A DNA stretch of 64,000 nt from JBFELU01 sp041551965 (GTDB taxonomy: Bacteria > Actinomycetota > Acidimicrobiia > Spongiisociales > UBA11373). Made by a program: the position numbers and the translations under genes. This document shows positions 32,107-41,216 of this stretch, in pieces (the first letter of the stretch is position 1; each line of letters starts with the position of its first letter). The stretch lies in assembly GCA_041551965.1 (NCBI GenBank), contig JBFELU010000006.1, positions 1 to 64,000 on the forward strand, in the 5' to 3' direction. The notes under the pieces were generated by a model, which was not told the origin of the DNA, ran no database searches, and saw nothing but the letters and a program-made list of their open reading frames with translations.

Positions 32107-33468
32107 GTGGAGGCGCACTCCGCCGCTGACAGCTGGGAGCGATTCCGACAGGATCTCAGGGGTCGAGTCACCCCGATCACCTGGCAGACCTGGCTCGACG
32201 CGCTCAAACCCCAAACGGTCGATTCCGACGTCGTCCGCTTGCTGGCGCCGAGCGAGTTTCACCTCCGCTGGGTCAACGACAAGTACCGTCCGGTCGTCGA
32301 AGATGCGGTGAACGCCGTCTTCGGCCCCGATGCCGAGCTGGTCATGGATGCCCGCCCCGAGCCGGTGTACGCACTCGAGGACGCCGAGGAGGATTCGGGA
32401 CCCGACGCCTTCGTCCAGGAACCGGCCTCGACCCCCGAGAGCCGCCCGCGGCTCGCCCCCAAGTACACCTTCGAGAACTTCGTCGTCGGGCCTTCAAACC
32501 GGTTCGCTCACGCGGCGGCAATGGCCATCGCCGAACACCCGGGCGGGCAGTACAACCCCCTGTTCGTCTACGGCGCCGCCGGGCTCGGCAAGACCCACCT
32601 CCTCCAAGCCATCGGCCTCCACAGCCGGGACCTCAATGCTCGTCTCGTCACTCGCTATGTGACCTCCGAGCACTTCATCAACGACTTCATCGACGGGATC
32701 CGGCGCAAGCGCATGGACGAGTTCAAGGCGCGCTACCGAAGTGTCGATCTCTTCCTGCTGGACGATGTCCAATTTCTGGAAGGCAAGGAGCAGATCCTCG
32801 AGGAGTTCTTCCACACTTTCAACGCTCTCTACGAGACCGGCAAGCAGTTGGTGTTCTCCTCCGACCGGCCCCCACGGGATCTCTCGACGCTCGAGGACCG
32901 GATCAGAAGCCGCTTCGAATGGGGTCTCACCACCGACATCCAACCCCCCGACGTCGAGACTCGCCTGGCGATCCTCCGCAAGAACGCAGCCTTTGCGGCG
33001 CAACCCGTTCCCGAGGCCGTCCTGGAATTCATTGCCAATCGAGTGGTCGACAACATCCGAGAACTCGAAGGTGCTCTCACGCGAGTCACCGCGTATGCCG
33101 CCCTCACCCATCAGCCGATCGATCTCGACATGGCCGCCGACGTGCTGCAGGATCTCGGACCGGAGCACACCTCGGCCCCGATCAACACCGGCCAGATCTT
33201 GGCCATGACGGCATCGTCCTTCGGCGTCTCGATCGCCGATCTCGAGGGTCCCAGTCGGCGTCAGCCGCTCGCCCGAGCCCGCCAGGTGGCGATGTACCTG
33301 TGTCGAGAACTCACCGACCTCTCCCTTCCCAAGATCGGCGTCCTGTTCGGCGGCCGTGACCACACGACGGCACTTCACGGCATCAACAACGTCAAGCGGC
33401 TGATGCAGACCGACCAGCAACTCTTCGATCAGGTCACTGCCCTGTTGCAAAGCCTGAGGAATTCTTGA
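32107..33468 (+). CDS. dnaA: Chromosomal replication initiator protein DnaA
   Basis: 453 residues from a GTG at 32107 with GAGG 7 nt upstream. Domain I has WERFRQDLRGRVTPITWQTW, a short domain II follows, and domain III begins KYTFENFVVGPSNRFAHAAA. Walker A is GAAGLGKTHLL, Walker B is LFLLDDVQFL, sensor 1 is VFSSDRPP, and DRIRSRFEWGL is the arginine finger region. Domain IV ends with the DNA-binding signature GGRDHTTALHGIN. It opens the origin and loads the helicase. Confidence 0.98.
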   Translation: MEAHSAADSWERFRQDLRGRVTPITWQTWLDALKPQTVDSDVVRLLAPSEFHLRWVNDKYRPVVEDAVNAVFGPDAELVMDARPEPVYALEDAEEDSGPDAFVQEPASTPESRPRLAPKYTFENFVVGPSNRFAHAAAMAIAEHPGGQYNPLFVYGAAGLGKTHLLQAIGLHSRDLNARLVTRYVTSEHFINDFIDGIRRKRMDEFKARYRSVDLFLLDDVQFLEGKEQILEEFFHTFNALYETGKQLVFSSDRPPRDLSTLEDRIRSRFEWGLTTDIQPPDVETRLAILRKNAAFAAQPVPEAVLEFIANRVVDNIRELEGALTRVTAYAALTHQPIDLDMAADVLQDLGPEHTSAPINTGQILAMTASSFGVSIADLEGPSRRQPLARARQVAMYLCRELTDLSLPKIGVLFGGRDHTTALHGINNVKRLMQTDQQLFDQVTALLQSLRNS

Positions 33469-33659
33469 ATGGTTCTCCCCAAGATCACACTCACCGATCC
33501 GGCGGCTGGGGAGAAGCCCGCGATGGTCCTCAGGGGGTGTGAATCCGCGAACCACGCCGTAACCTGGGGTTTTCCATCGTTACCCACAATCCCCAGTACC
33601 TACGACTACAACTCTTCTTTTCACTCTCAAGAAACAAAGCTCGTAGAAGGACAACGAAG
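33469..33659. other. dnaA-dnaN intergenic region, possible second part of oriC
   Basis: 191 nt. One DnaA-like element, TTACCCACA (33580-33588, 8 of 9 to TTATCCACA), is followed by an AT-richer stretch (33601-33650, with CTCTTCTTTTCACTCTC) that could serve as an unwinding element or dnaN leader. No further box is evident. In most actinobacteria this gap carries the main oriC, but here it is unusually short. Confidence 0.45.
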
Positions 33660-34739
33660 GTGCGCATAAGAGCGGAGCGAGACGATCTCGCCGATGTGCT
33701 CAGCCGAGCGGGTCGGGCCATCGGTACCAGATCGCCGTTGGCCATCGTGCAGGGGCTATTGCTCGAGGTGGAGGGCAAGACCCTGCGCGTCACGGGAACC
33801 GATCTGGATGTCACAATCAGGACCGAGCTCGAAGTCGAGGTGATCGGTGAAGGGCGCACGGTCATCCCGGCTCGCTTGGCGGGTGAAGCCGTTCGGAAGT
33901 TGCCGCCGGGTGCGGTCGTGATCGAGGCCGGTGACGGGGAGGTCGAGATCGCCGGCGGGGGACCGACCTTCCGGTTCCGAGAACTGCCGGTCGACGACTT
34001 TCCCAAGGTTGCCGAACCGGAGGTCGACGGAGCCATTGACGTCGACGGCGAGGTCTTTGGCGAGGCTCTCGCGCAGGTGGCCACGGCCGCGTCGACGGAC
34101 GATGCGAGGCCGATCCTGACGGGGGTCTTCTTCGAGAGCGGGGGCGACACTTTGCGGGTCGTGGCGACCGATTCGTACCGACTCGCCGTGCGTGATCTCC
34201 CGCAGATGGAAGCCGATCTGTCGGGTCTGGTGCCCGTGCGGGCGCTGCGGGAGCTGAGGCGGACGATCGGCGCCGATCGGGTCAAGATCGCCATCGGAAC
34301 GCGCGAAGCGACGTTCCAATCGGAGCGAGGAACATTGACCGCTCGCCTCATCGAAGGGACCTTCCCCAACTACCGCCAGTTGATCCCCGAGACGTATCCG
34401 AATCGTTTGACGATCGAGCGCGACGCGCTTTTGGAAGCCATCGACCGAGCGTCCTTGGTCGCCGAGGACCACATCCCGATTCGGATGAACATGCAGGAGG
34501 GGGGCGTGGAACTCAGCGTCACGCGCCAGGACGTGGGCGGCGAGATCGAGCACGTGGTCGCCGATTACCAGGGTGAGGAGATGACGATCGCGTTCAACTC
34601 CCGGTATCTGAATGACGGGGTCGGTGCAGTCGACTCGGACACCGTCGTCCTCGACATGCTGGATCCTCTGAAGCCCGGGGTCATTCGGGGTGCCGACGAC
34701 GACGACTTCCTCTACCTCCTGATGCCGGTCCGGCTCTGA
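33660..34739 (+). CDS. dnaN: DNA polymerase III beta sliding clamp
   Basis: 359 residues from a GTG. The three repeated clamp domains are visible: GLLLEVEGKTLRVTGTDLDV, then FFESGGDTLRVVATDSYRLAV (the conserved ATDSYRLA) and RNMQEGGVEL-type third domain with EEMTIAFNSRYL. The C-terminal YLLMPVRL is the usual final strand that lines the hydrophobic partner-binding pocket. It lies directly downstream of dnaA and 6 nt before recF. Confidence 0.98.
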   Translation: MRIRAERDDLADVLSRAGRAIGTRSPLAIVQGLLLEVEGKTLRVTGTDLDVTIRTELEVEVIGEGRTVIPARLAGEAVRKLPPGAVVIEAGDGEVEIAGGGPTFRFRELPVDDFPKVAEPEVDGAIDVDGEVFGEALAQVATAASTDDARPILTGVFFESGGDTLRVVATDSYRLAVRDLPQMEADLSGLVPVRALRELRRTIGADRVKIAIGTREATFQSERGTLTARLIEGTFPNYRQLIPETYPNRLTIERDALLEAIDRASLVAEDHIPIRMNMQEGGVELSVTRQDVGGEIEHVVADYQGEEMTIAFNSRYLNDGVGAVDSDTVVLDMLDPLKPGVIRGADDDDFLYLLMPVRL

Positions 34740-34745
34740 GCCGGC

Positions 34746-35837
34746 ATGCACCTCGACTGGCTCGATCTCAATGACTTCCGATGCCACGAGGCTTTGGAGA
34801 TCCGGCCGGATCCGGGGGTCAACGTCTTCATCGGGAACAACGGTTCGGGCAAGACGAGCCTGTTGGAGGCCGTCGGCTACCTCGCATCGCTGAAGTCGTT
34901 TCGGCGAGCCCCCGATCTCGCCCTGGTGCGGCAAGGCGCCGACGCGGCGGTGATACGGGGGGAGTTCGGCGATGGCGAGCGGACGATTCGAGTGGAAGTG
35001 GAGATCCCGGCCGAAGGGCGCCGCCGAGTCCTCCTCAACAGCAAGAGGCCGAAGAACCGTGCCGAAGTCGTGGCGTCGATCCCGTTGGTGGCCTTCCTTC
35101 CGGACGATCTCGATCTGGTGAAGCGGGGTCCCGCCTATCGGCGAGAGTTCGTGGACGACGTCGCCACTTCGTTGTGGCCCCAGGCCGGGGTCGAGCAGCA
35201 GGAATACGAGCGAGCGGTCCGGCAACGGAACGCCCTGCTGCGACGCGAGGGCCGGCATGCCGATCCGACCTCATTGGACGTGTGGGATGAGCGGTTGGTG
35301 CGACTCGGCGGTGCGGTGATTCGGCGCCGGGTTCGGTCGCTGTCTCTGCTGGGAAACCGCCTCGAGGACCTCTACGCGGAGATGGCGGCAGCGTCGGATT
35401 CCCTGACATGGCGGTACGAGTCGGCATCGGTGGGCGACGGCACGGGACCGGTGGAGGAACGTCTCGCCGAGGCGATTGCCGCAGCGCGGGCCGCTGACGT
35501 CGAGAGAAGGGTGTCGACGGTCGGACCCCATCGGGACGAGGTCGGCTTCGGCCTTTCCGGTCGCGACGTGCGGACCCGCGCCAGCCAGGGGGAGCAGCGG
35601 GCGGTGGCGCTGAGTCTCCGGGTTGCCGCCTATGAGGTGCTCCGCCACGAGCGGGGAGCGACGCCCCTCTTGGTGCTCGACGATGTCTTCTCGGAACTCG
35701 ATGCCGAGCGGAGCCGGCGGTTGGTCGGCCGGTTCCCGGCCGGGCAGATCTTTGTCAGCTCGGCGCGCGAAGATGAGGTGCCGGTGACGGGTGTGCGGTG
35801 GACCGTGTCGGCGGGAGGAATCGAGCGGCGTGAGTGA
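34746..35837 (+). CDS. recF: DNA replication and repair protein RecF
   Basis: 363 residues. The N-terminus LDLNDFRCHEALEIRPDPG leads to Walker A GNNGSGKTSLLEAVGYL. FLPDDLDLVKRGPAYRREFVD is a strong family motif. The C-terminal half has RTRASQGEQRAVALSLR as the signature and LLVLDDVFSELD as Walker B. It helps load RecA at gaps and repair replication forks. The next frame overlaps its stop by 8 nt. Confidence 0.97.
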   Translation: MHLDWLDLNDFRCHEALEIRPDPGVNVFIGNNGSGKTSLLEAVGYLASLKSFRRAPDLALVRQGADAAVIRGEFGDGERTIRVEVEIPAEGRRRVLLNSKRPKNRAEVVASIPLVAFLPDDLDLVKRGPAYRREFVDDVATSLWPQAGVEQQEYERAVRQRNALLRREGRHADPTSLDVWDERLVRLGGAVIRRRVRSLSLLGNRLEDLYAEMAAASDSLTWRYESASVGDGTGPVEERLAEAIAAARAADVERRVSTVGPHRDEVGFGLSGRDVRTRASQGEQRAVALSLRVAAYEVLRHERGATPLLVLDDVFSELDAERSRRLVGRFPAGQIFVSSAREDEVPVTGVRWTVSAGGIERRE

Positions 35838-36138
35838 TCTCGAGCATGTGGGCGCCGGCCTGGACGGTTTGTTGCGGCGGCTGGGCATGCCGGAAGCCGT
35901 CGACCTGGAGCGGCTGGTGCGGGAGTGGTCCGAGTTGGCCGGCGACCCATGGGCGGCCACCGCAACGCCGGTCGGCTGGCGCGACGGCGTCCTCGTCGTG
36001 GAGGTTCCCGACGGGACCACGGCCACCCTGCTTCGGTATGAGACGGAGACACTCATCGGCCGGTTGACCAAGGCTCTGGGAGGGGCTCTGGTCACCGGGG
36101 TTCGTATCCGGGTGGCTCGGGGCAAAAAGGGCCTCTGA
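35830..36138 (+). CDS. DUF721 (DciA-like) protein
   Basis: 102 residues from a GTG that overlaps the recF stop (GTGAGTGA). LDGLLRRLGM opens the domain, and EWSELAGDPWAATATPVGWRDGVL is the KH-like DUF721 core shared with DciA. It lies between recF and gyrB as in most actinobacteria. DciA loads the replicative helicase in bacteria lacking DnaC, and the actinobacterial version may do likewise, but this is inference from fold and position. Confidence 0.9.
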   Translation: MSDLEHVGAGLDGLLRRLGMPEAVDLERLVREWSELAGDPWAATATPVGWRDGVLVVEVPDGTTATLLRYETETLIGRLTKALGGALVTGVRIRVARGKKGL

Positions 36139-36186
36139 CCAGGGGAAATGCCGCTCGGGAGTCGTGTCTTTGTCCCCCTCGGGGGC

Positions 36187-36192
36187 TATACT
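36187..36192 (+). promoter_or_regulatory. Candidate -10 element upstream of gyrB
   Basis: TATACT lies 70 nt before the gyrB start in the 123-nt gap after the DUF721 gene. It is the best sigma-A-like -10 in the region. I see no convincing -35 at 16-18 nt. An AAGGAGG Shine-Dalgarno lies 4 nt from the gyrB GTG. Confidence 0.35.
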
Positions 36193-36261
36193 TACAGGGG
36201 TGTCACCCGGGGACCACACCGTCCCCGACGTGGTTGGGACCATCGCCGATTAAGGAGGCTT

Positions 36262-38184
36262 GTGGCACAGCCGCAACGCGCCAAGAAGTCGTATCAGGCC
36301 AAGGACATCACGGTCCTCGAGGGTCTGGAGGCGGTGCGTCGCCGTCCGGCGATGTACATCGGCAGCACCGGGCCGCGGGGGCTCCACCACCTGATCTGGG
36401 AGGTTGTGGACAACGCGGTGGACGAGGCCATGGCCGGTTTCTGCACCCGTATCGAAGTGACGCTGCGGGCCGATGGGGGCGTCACCGTCAAGGACAATGG
36501 GCGAGGGATCCCGGTCGACCGCCACGCCAAGACGAAACTCCCCGCTCTCACCACCGTGTTGACGACGCTCCACGCCGGCGGGAAGTTCGAATCGGGTGCC
36601 TACACGGTCTCGGGCGGATTGCACGGCGTGGGCGTGTCCGTGGTGAACGCCCTGTCGACCAAGCTCGAGGTCGACGTCATCCGCGACGGGCACCTCTGGC
36701 ATCAGGAGTTCACTGGCGGGAAGCCGAAGGCGAAGCTGGCCAAGGTCAAGCCGGCACGCCGGACCGGCACCACCGTCACTTTCTGGCCCTCCCCCGACAT
36801 CTTCGAGGAGACGAGGGAGTTCTCCCACCAGACGGTGGCGGCCCGCCTCCGGGAGATGGCCTTCCTCAATCAAGGGCTCGAGATCAGGCTCTTCGACGAG
36901 CGGGACGACGAACCCGACAAGGAGGTCTTTCAGTACAAGGGCGGTCTGGTCGACTACGTCAAGCACCTCAATGCGAAGCGGGAACCGCTGCACGCCCACG
37001 TCGCGACCATGGAGGAAGTCGGCAACGACATGGAGGTCGACGTCGCCCTGCAGTGGACCTCGGGGTACACCGAAAGCGTTCTGTCGTTCGCCAACAACAT
37101 CAACACCCATGAGGGCGGCACCCACGAGGAGGGTTTCCGCAAGGCCCTCACCCGCGCCGTCAACGAGTTCGCCCGGGACCGGTCGATCCTCAAAGAGAAG
37201 GATCAGAACCTGGTGGGGGAGGACGTCCGCGAGGGTCTGACCGCGGTGGTCTCCGTCAAGGTCCGTCAACCCCAGTTCGAGGGCCAGACGAAGACGAAGC
37301 TGGGAAACACCGAGGTGCGCTCGTTCGTCGAGGTCGCCCTCAACAAGTTGCTGCCGGAGTGGCTCAACCGACATCCGGGCGAAGCCCGCAAGATCGCCGA
37401 CAAGTGCACCAGCGCCGCCAGGGCGCGGATGGCGGCTCGGGCGGCTCGTGACCTCACGAGGAGGAAGAGCCTCTTGGAGTCGTCGGGCCTGCCGGGGAAG
37501 CTGGCCGATTGCTCGTCGCGCGAACCGGGATCGTCGGAATTGTTCATCGTGGAGGGTGATTCGGCCGGCGGGTCGGCCAAGCAGGCCCGGAACAGCGAGT
37601 ACCAGGCGATCCTCCCGATCCGGGGCAAGATCATCAACGTCGAGAAGGCGCGCCTTCCCCGGGTGCTGCAGAACAACGAGATCCAGTCGCTGATCACCGC
37701 CATCGGCACCGGCATCGGGGACGACTTCGATCTGGAGAAGGCGCGCTACCACAAGATCGTGATCCTCACGGATGCCGATGTCGATGGGGCCCACATCCGG
37801 ACCCTGCTGCTCACGTTCTTCTTCAGGCACATGAGACTGCTCATCGAGGCCGGGTACGTCTACATCGCCCAGCCTCCGCTGTACCTGGTCAAGGCAGGCA
37901 AGAACTCGCAGTACGCCTATTCGGACAGGGAGCTCGACGAGATCCGCTCCGAACTCGACGGGAAGCGCACCATGATCCAGCGGTACAAGGGTCTTGGTGA
38001 GATGAACGCCGGCCAGCTCTGGGAGACCACGATGGATCCCGCAGACAGGGTGCTCTTGCAGGTGTCGCTGGACGACGCCGGTCTCGCCGACGACATCTTC
38101 ACCACCTTGATGGGCGACAACGTCGAGGCGCGACGCACCTTCATCCAACAGAACGCCCGCGACGTGCGGTTCCTCGATATCTGA
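36262..38184 (+). CDS. gyrB: DNA gyrase subunit B
   Basis: 640 residues from a GTG preceded by AAGGAGG. The GHKL ATPase has VLEGLEAVRRRPAMYIG, VDNAVDEAMAG, KDNGRGIPV and GGLHGVGVSVVNAL. The TOPRIM part carries FIVEGDSAGGSAKQARN with the catalytic Glu and LTDADVDGAHIRTLLL with the metal-binding aspartates. The C-terminal tail has QRYKGLGEMNAGQLWETTM. No intein or insertion is present. It supplies the ATPase for negative supercoiling and sits 10 nt before gyrA. Confidence 0.98.
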   Translation: MAQPQRAKKSYQAKDITVLEGLEAVRRRPAMYIGSTGPRGLHHLIWEVVDNAVDEAMAGFCTRIEVTLRADGGVTVKDNGRGIPVDRHAKTKLPALTTVLTTLHAGGKFESGAYTVSGGLHGVGVSVVNALSTKLEVDVIRDGHLWHQEFTGGKPKAKLAKVKPARRTGTTVTFWPSPDIFEETREFSHQTVAARLREMAFLNQGLEIRLFDERDDEPDKEVFQYKGGLVDYVKHLNAKREPLHAHVATMEEVGNDMEVDVALQWTSGYTESVLSFANNINTHEGGTHEEGFRKALTRAVNEFARDRSILKEKDQNLVGEDVREGLTAVVSVKVRQPQFEGQTKTKLGNTEVRSFVEVALNKLLPEWLNRHPGEARKIADKCTSAARARMAARAARDLTRRKSLLESSGLPGKLADCSSREPGSSELFIVEGDSAGGSAKQARNSEYQAILPIRGKIINVEKARLPRVLQNNEIQSLITAIGTGIGDDFDLEKARYHKIVILTDADVDGAHIRTLLLTFFFRHMRLLIEAGYVYIAQPPLYLVKAGKNSQYAYSDRELDEIRSELDGKRTMIQRYKGLGEMNAGQLWETTMDPADRVLLQVSLDDAGLADDIFTTLMGDNVEARRTFIQQNARDVRFLDI

Positions 38185-38194
38185 GAGGGGAGAC

Positions 38195-40636
38195 ATGGCG
38201 GATCAGCCACCCGGAGAGGGCAGGGTCGAACTGATCGACATCGAGGCGGAGGTCAAGACCTCCTTCCTCGAATATGCCATGTCGGTGATCGTGGCCCGGG
38301 CTCTGCCGGATGTCAGAGACGGCCTGAAACCGGTCCACCGGCGGATCCTCTTCTCGATGCACGACGCCGGGATCAGGCCGGGGAGTCCGTTCCGCAAGAG
38401 CGCCCGGGTGGTCGGCGACGTGATGGGGTGGTTCCACCCGCACAGCAACGACGCCATCTACGACGCGCTCGTCCGGCTGGGGCAGGACTTCGCCAGCCGG
38501 TATCCGCTCATAGAGCCGCAGGGCAACTTCGGCACCGTCGACGATCCGCCGGCCGCCATGCGCTACACCGAGTGCCGATTGGAGAAGCTGGCGGTCAACC
38601 TGCTCGACGGCCTCGACGAGGAGACGGTCGACTTCGAGGACAACTACTCCGGGGAGCGTCAGGAACCGGTGGTGCTGCCCGCCCGCTTCCCCAACCTGCT
38701 GGCCAACGGTTCCACGGGCATTGCCGTGGGGATGGCGACCAACATCCCCCCACACAATCTCGGTGAGGTGATCGACGCCGCGCTCCACATGATCGAGAAC
38801 CCCGACAGCACGGCCGAGGACCTTCTCGAGTTCGTGAAGGGGCCCGACTTCCCCACGGGGGCCTACATCGTCGGGAACAAGGGAGTGAAGGATGCCCTCC
38901 TGACGGGACGCGGTTCCGTGAAGATGAGATCGGTCACCGAGATCGTCGAGGTCCGCAAGGGGAGGACGGCGATCGTCGTCACCGAGATTCCCTACCAGGT
39001 GTCGCGCGATCGGATCATGGAGAAGATCGCCACATTGGTCCGCGAGAAGAAGCTCGGCGGGATCGCCGAACTGCGCGACGAGAGCGATCGGTCCGGGACA
39101 CGGCTCGTGATCGAGCTGAAACGGGATGCGGTCCCGCAGATCGTCCTCAACCAGCTCTACAAGAACACTCAGTTGCAGGAGACGTTCGGGGTGAACATGG
39201 TCGCCCTGGTCGATGGGGTTCCCAGGACGCTCAACGTCGCCGAGATGATCGGTCACTACATCGATCACCAGATGGAAGTGATCGAGCGTCGAACCCGATT
39301 CCGCCTGGAGAGGGCGGAAGCCAGGGCCCACATCGTCGAAGGGCTCATCGTCGCGTTGGACAACATCGACGAGGTGGTTCAGATCATCCGGTCCAGCGAC
39401 GACGTCGAGCAGGCTCGCGGTTCCCTGATGGAGCGCTTCGATCTCTCCGAGATCCAGGCCACCCACATCCTCGACATGCCGTTGCGGCGCCTCACCGCGC
39501 TCGAGACCTCGAAGCTGCGCGAGGAACAAGCCGAGCTGGCCAAGCTGATCAAGCATCTCAAGGCGCTGCTGCGGAGTCCCGCAAAGCGCCGGGGACTCAT
39601 CGGGAGTGAGCTCAAGGAGATCAAGAAGCAGTATGCCGATCCCCGTCGCAGCAGGATCATCCCCGACGACGGTGACCTCTCTCTGGAGGACCTGATCGCC
39701 GACGAGGAACTCGTCGTGACGGTGACGGCGAACGGGTATCTCAAGTCGGTGAGTGCGGCCTCGTACCGTCGCCAGGGGAGGGGAGGACGGGGGGTGAAGG
39801 GGGCCGCCCTTCGTGAAGACGACGTGATCTCGAGGGTGCTGTTCACCACCGCCCATGCCTACCTTCTCTTCTTTACCAACCGGGGCAAGGTCTATCGAAT
39901 CAAGGCCCACGAATTGCCCCGCAAGGACCGAACGGCCAAGGGGGTGCTGGCCCAGTCGGTGCTGCCCCTCGCGCCCGACGAAGCCATCGAGGCCGTGGTC
40001 GATACCCGCGACTACGAGACGAGCAACTACCTGGTCATGGTCACCCGTAACGGGCAAGTCAAGAAGACCAAGATGTCCGACTACGACTCGCGCCAGTCGG
40101 CCTTGATCGCCATCAAGCTCCAGAAGGGTGACGAGGTCGTGGCGGTTCGCACCACGTCCGGCAAGAAGGACCTCATGATCTTCACGAACCAGGGTCAGGG
40201 GATCCGTTTCAAGGAGAGCGAGATCCGCCCGATGGGTCGCGACACGATGGGGGTCCGTGGCATGAGGCTTCGCGAGGGAGACCTCGTCGTGTCCGCGGCG
40301 TCGAGCCAGGATGCCGATGAGGTACTGCTGCTCACCTCGGGCGGCTACGGGAAGAGGACCAAGATCACCGATTTTCCCCTCCAGAGACGGGGTGGTCTCG
40401 GCGTGAAGGCGATCAAGCTGACGCGCGTTCGCGGGGCCCTGGTGGCGGCGCGCAGCGTTCCCAAGGGATCGGAGATCTTCGTCACCTCGACCGAAGGCGT
40501 GGTCATCCGCATGGAGACCGATCCCATCAGCCGCCAGAAACGGGACGCCAGCGGGGTGAAGGTGATGAACCTCGGCGCGGGGGCGTCGGTCTCGGCCTTC
40601 GATCTGGTACCGCAGGAGAACGGCGAGGAAACGTAA
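38195..40636 (+). CDS. gyrA: DNA gyrase subunit A, with an atypical quinolone-binding loop
   Basis: 813 residues. The breakage-reunion domain begins VELIDIEAEVKTSFLEYAMSV and includes GLKPVHRRILFSM, with catalytic Tyr124 in AAMRYTECRLEKLA. The quinolone-resistance loop (76-90) reads DVMGWFHPHSNDAIYD. Other gyrases have GKYHPHGDS/A here, so the residues equivalent to E. coli Gly81, Asp82 and Ser83 are Ser, Asn and Asp. The C-terminal beta-pinwheel contains a GyrA-box-like RRQGRGGRG. No intein is present, although gyrA is a common intein site in actinobacteria. Confidence 0.97.
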   Translation: MADQPPGEGRVELIDIEAEVKTSFLEYAMSVIVARALPDVRDGLKPVHRRILFSMHDAGIRPGSPFRKSARVVGDVMGWFHPHSNDAIYDALVRLGQDFASRYPLIEPQGNFGTVDDPPAAMRYTECRLEKLAVNLLDGLDEETVDFEDNYSGERQEPVVLPARFPNLLANGSTGIAVGMATNIPPHNLGEVIDAALHMIENPDSTAEDLLEFVKGPDFPTGAYIVGNKGVKDALLTGRGSVKMRSVTEIVEVRKGRTAIVVTEIPYQVSRDRIMEKIATLVREKKLGGIAELRDESDRSGTRLVIELKRDAVPQIVLNQLYKNTQLQETFGVNMVALVDGVPRTLNVAEMIGHYIDHQMEVIERRTRFRLERAEARAHIVEGLIVALDNIDEVVQIIRSSDDVEQARGSLMERFDLSEIQATHILDMPLRRLTALETSKLREEQAELAKLIKHLKALLRSPAKRRGLIGSELKEIKKQYADPRRSRIIPDDGDLSLEDLIADEELVVTVTANGYLKSVSAASYRRQGRGGRGVKGAALREDDVISRVLFTTAHAYLLFFTNRGKVYRIKAHELPRKDRTAKGVLAQSVLPLAPDEAIEAVVDTRDYETSNYLVMVTRNGQVKKTKMSDYDSRQSALIAIKLQKGDEVVAVRTTSGKKDLMIFTNQGQGIRFKESEIRPMGRDTMGVRGMRLREGDLVVSAASSQDADEVLLLTSGGYGKRTKITDFPLQRRGGLGVKAIKLTRVRGALVAARSVPKGSEIFVTSTEGVVIRMETDPISRQKRDASGVKVMNLGAGASVSAFDLVPQENGEET

Positions 40637-40694
40637 CCGGATCCGGGGGGCCACCGGTACACTGCCCAGCGTTGTTGGTCGGCCCGGGAGGGTC

Positions 40695-41216
40695 ATGCCG
40701 GTACATCGGGTTCGCAGGGTCATCCGCAAGATCGACCCGTGGACGGTGCTCAAGGTGTCGCTCGTCTTCAACGCGATCATGGCGTTGGTGTTCGTGCTGG
40801 GCACCGTCATCTTCTGGTCGGTGTTCGTCAACGCCGGCATCCCCGACCGCATCAACGAACTGGCCCTGCTGGTGGGTCTCGAGAACGGCATCACGCTCGA
40901 CGGGCCGGTCTATTTCCGCATGGTCGTGCTGCTGGCCGTGATCGGCACGATCCTGATGACGGGCTTCTTCACGCTCGGTGCGGTGATCTACAACCTCATC
41001 TCGGATCTGGTGGGCGGCATCGAGGTGGTGGTGTTGGAGGAGACCACGATGCCCAGGGTGAACCGTCCCGGTGCGTCACTGCCGGCCGCCAAGACCCCGG
41101 GGAGTCCAAGCAGGGTCAGGCCTCTTCCGACCGTGAAGCCGATGGTCCGGGCAACCAGTGCCAAGCGCCCCGGCGAGTCCACGGGGGAGACCGCAGTCGA
41201 ACAGACCGGCAGCTAG
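40695..41216 (+). CDS. DUF3566 membrane protein (gyrA-linked)
   Basis: 173 residues. The N-terminus VRRVIRKIDPWTVLKVSLVFNAI opens the DUF3566 fold, with segments ALVFVLGTVIFWSVFVNAG and LLAVIGTILMTGFFTLGAVIYN. The tail after the second helix is Pro/Ser/Lys-rich and probably disordered. DUF3566 proteins follow gyrA across actinobacteria and are linked to cell division in some. The stop shares CTAG with the convergent gene at 41213. Confidence 0.9.
   Translation: MPVHRVRRVIRKIDPWTVLKVSLVFNAIMALVFVLGTVIFWSVFVNAGIPDRINELALLVGLENGITLDGPVYFRMVVLLAVIGTILMTGFFTLGAVIYNLISDLVGGIEVVVLEETTMPRVNRPGASLPAAKTPGSPSRVRPLPTVKPMVRATSAKRPGESTGETAVEQTGS

Noticed and set aside
36250..38196. Minus-strand open frame of 648 codons opposite gyrB
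   Set aside because: Antisense shadow of gyrB, which is complete on the plus strand.
38195..40636. Intein in gyrA
   Set aside because: The protein is 813 residues and continuous through Tyr124 and the TOPRIM-facing regions, with no insertion or splice-junction residues.
38141..40894. Minus-strand open frame of 917 codons opposite gyrA
   Set aside because: It is an antisense shadow of gyrA, which has full domain structure on the plus strand.
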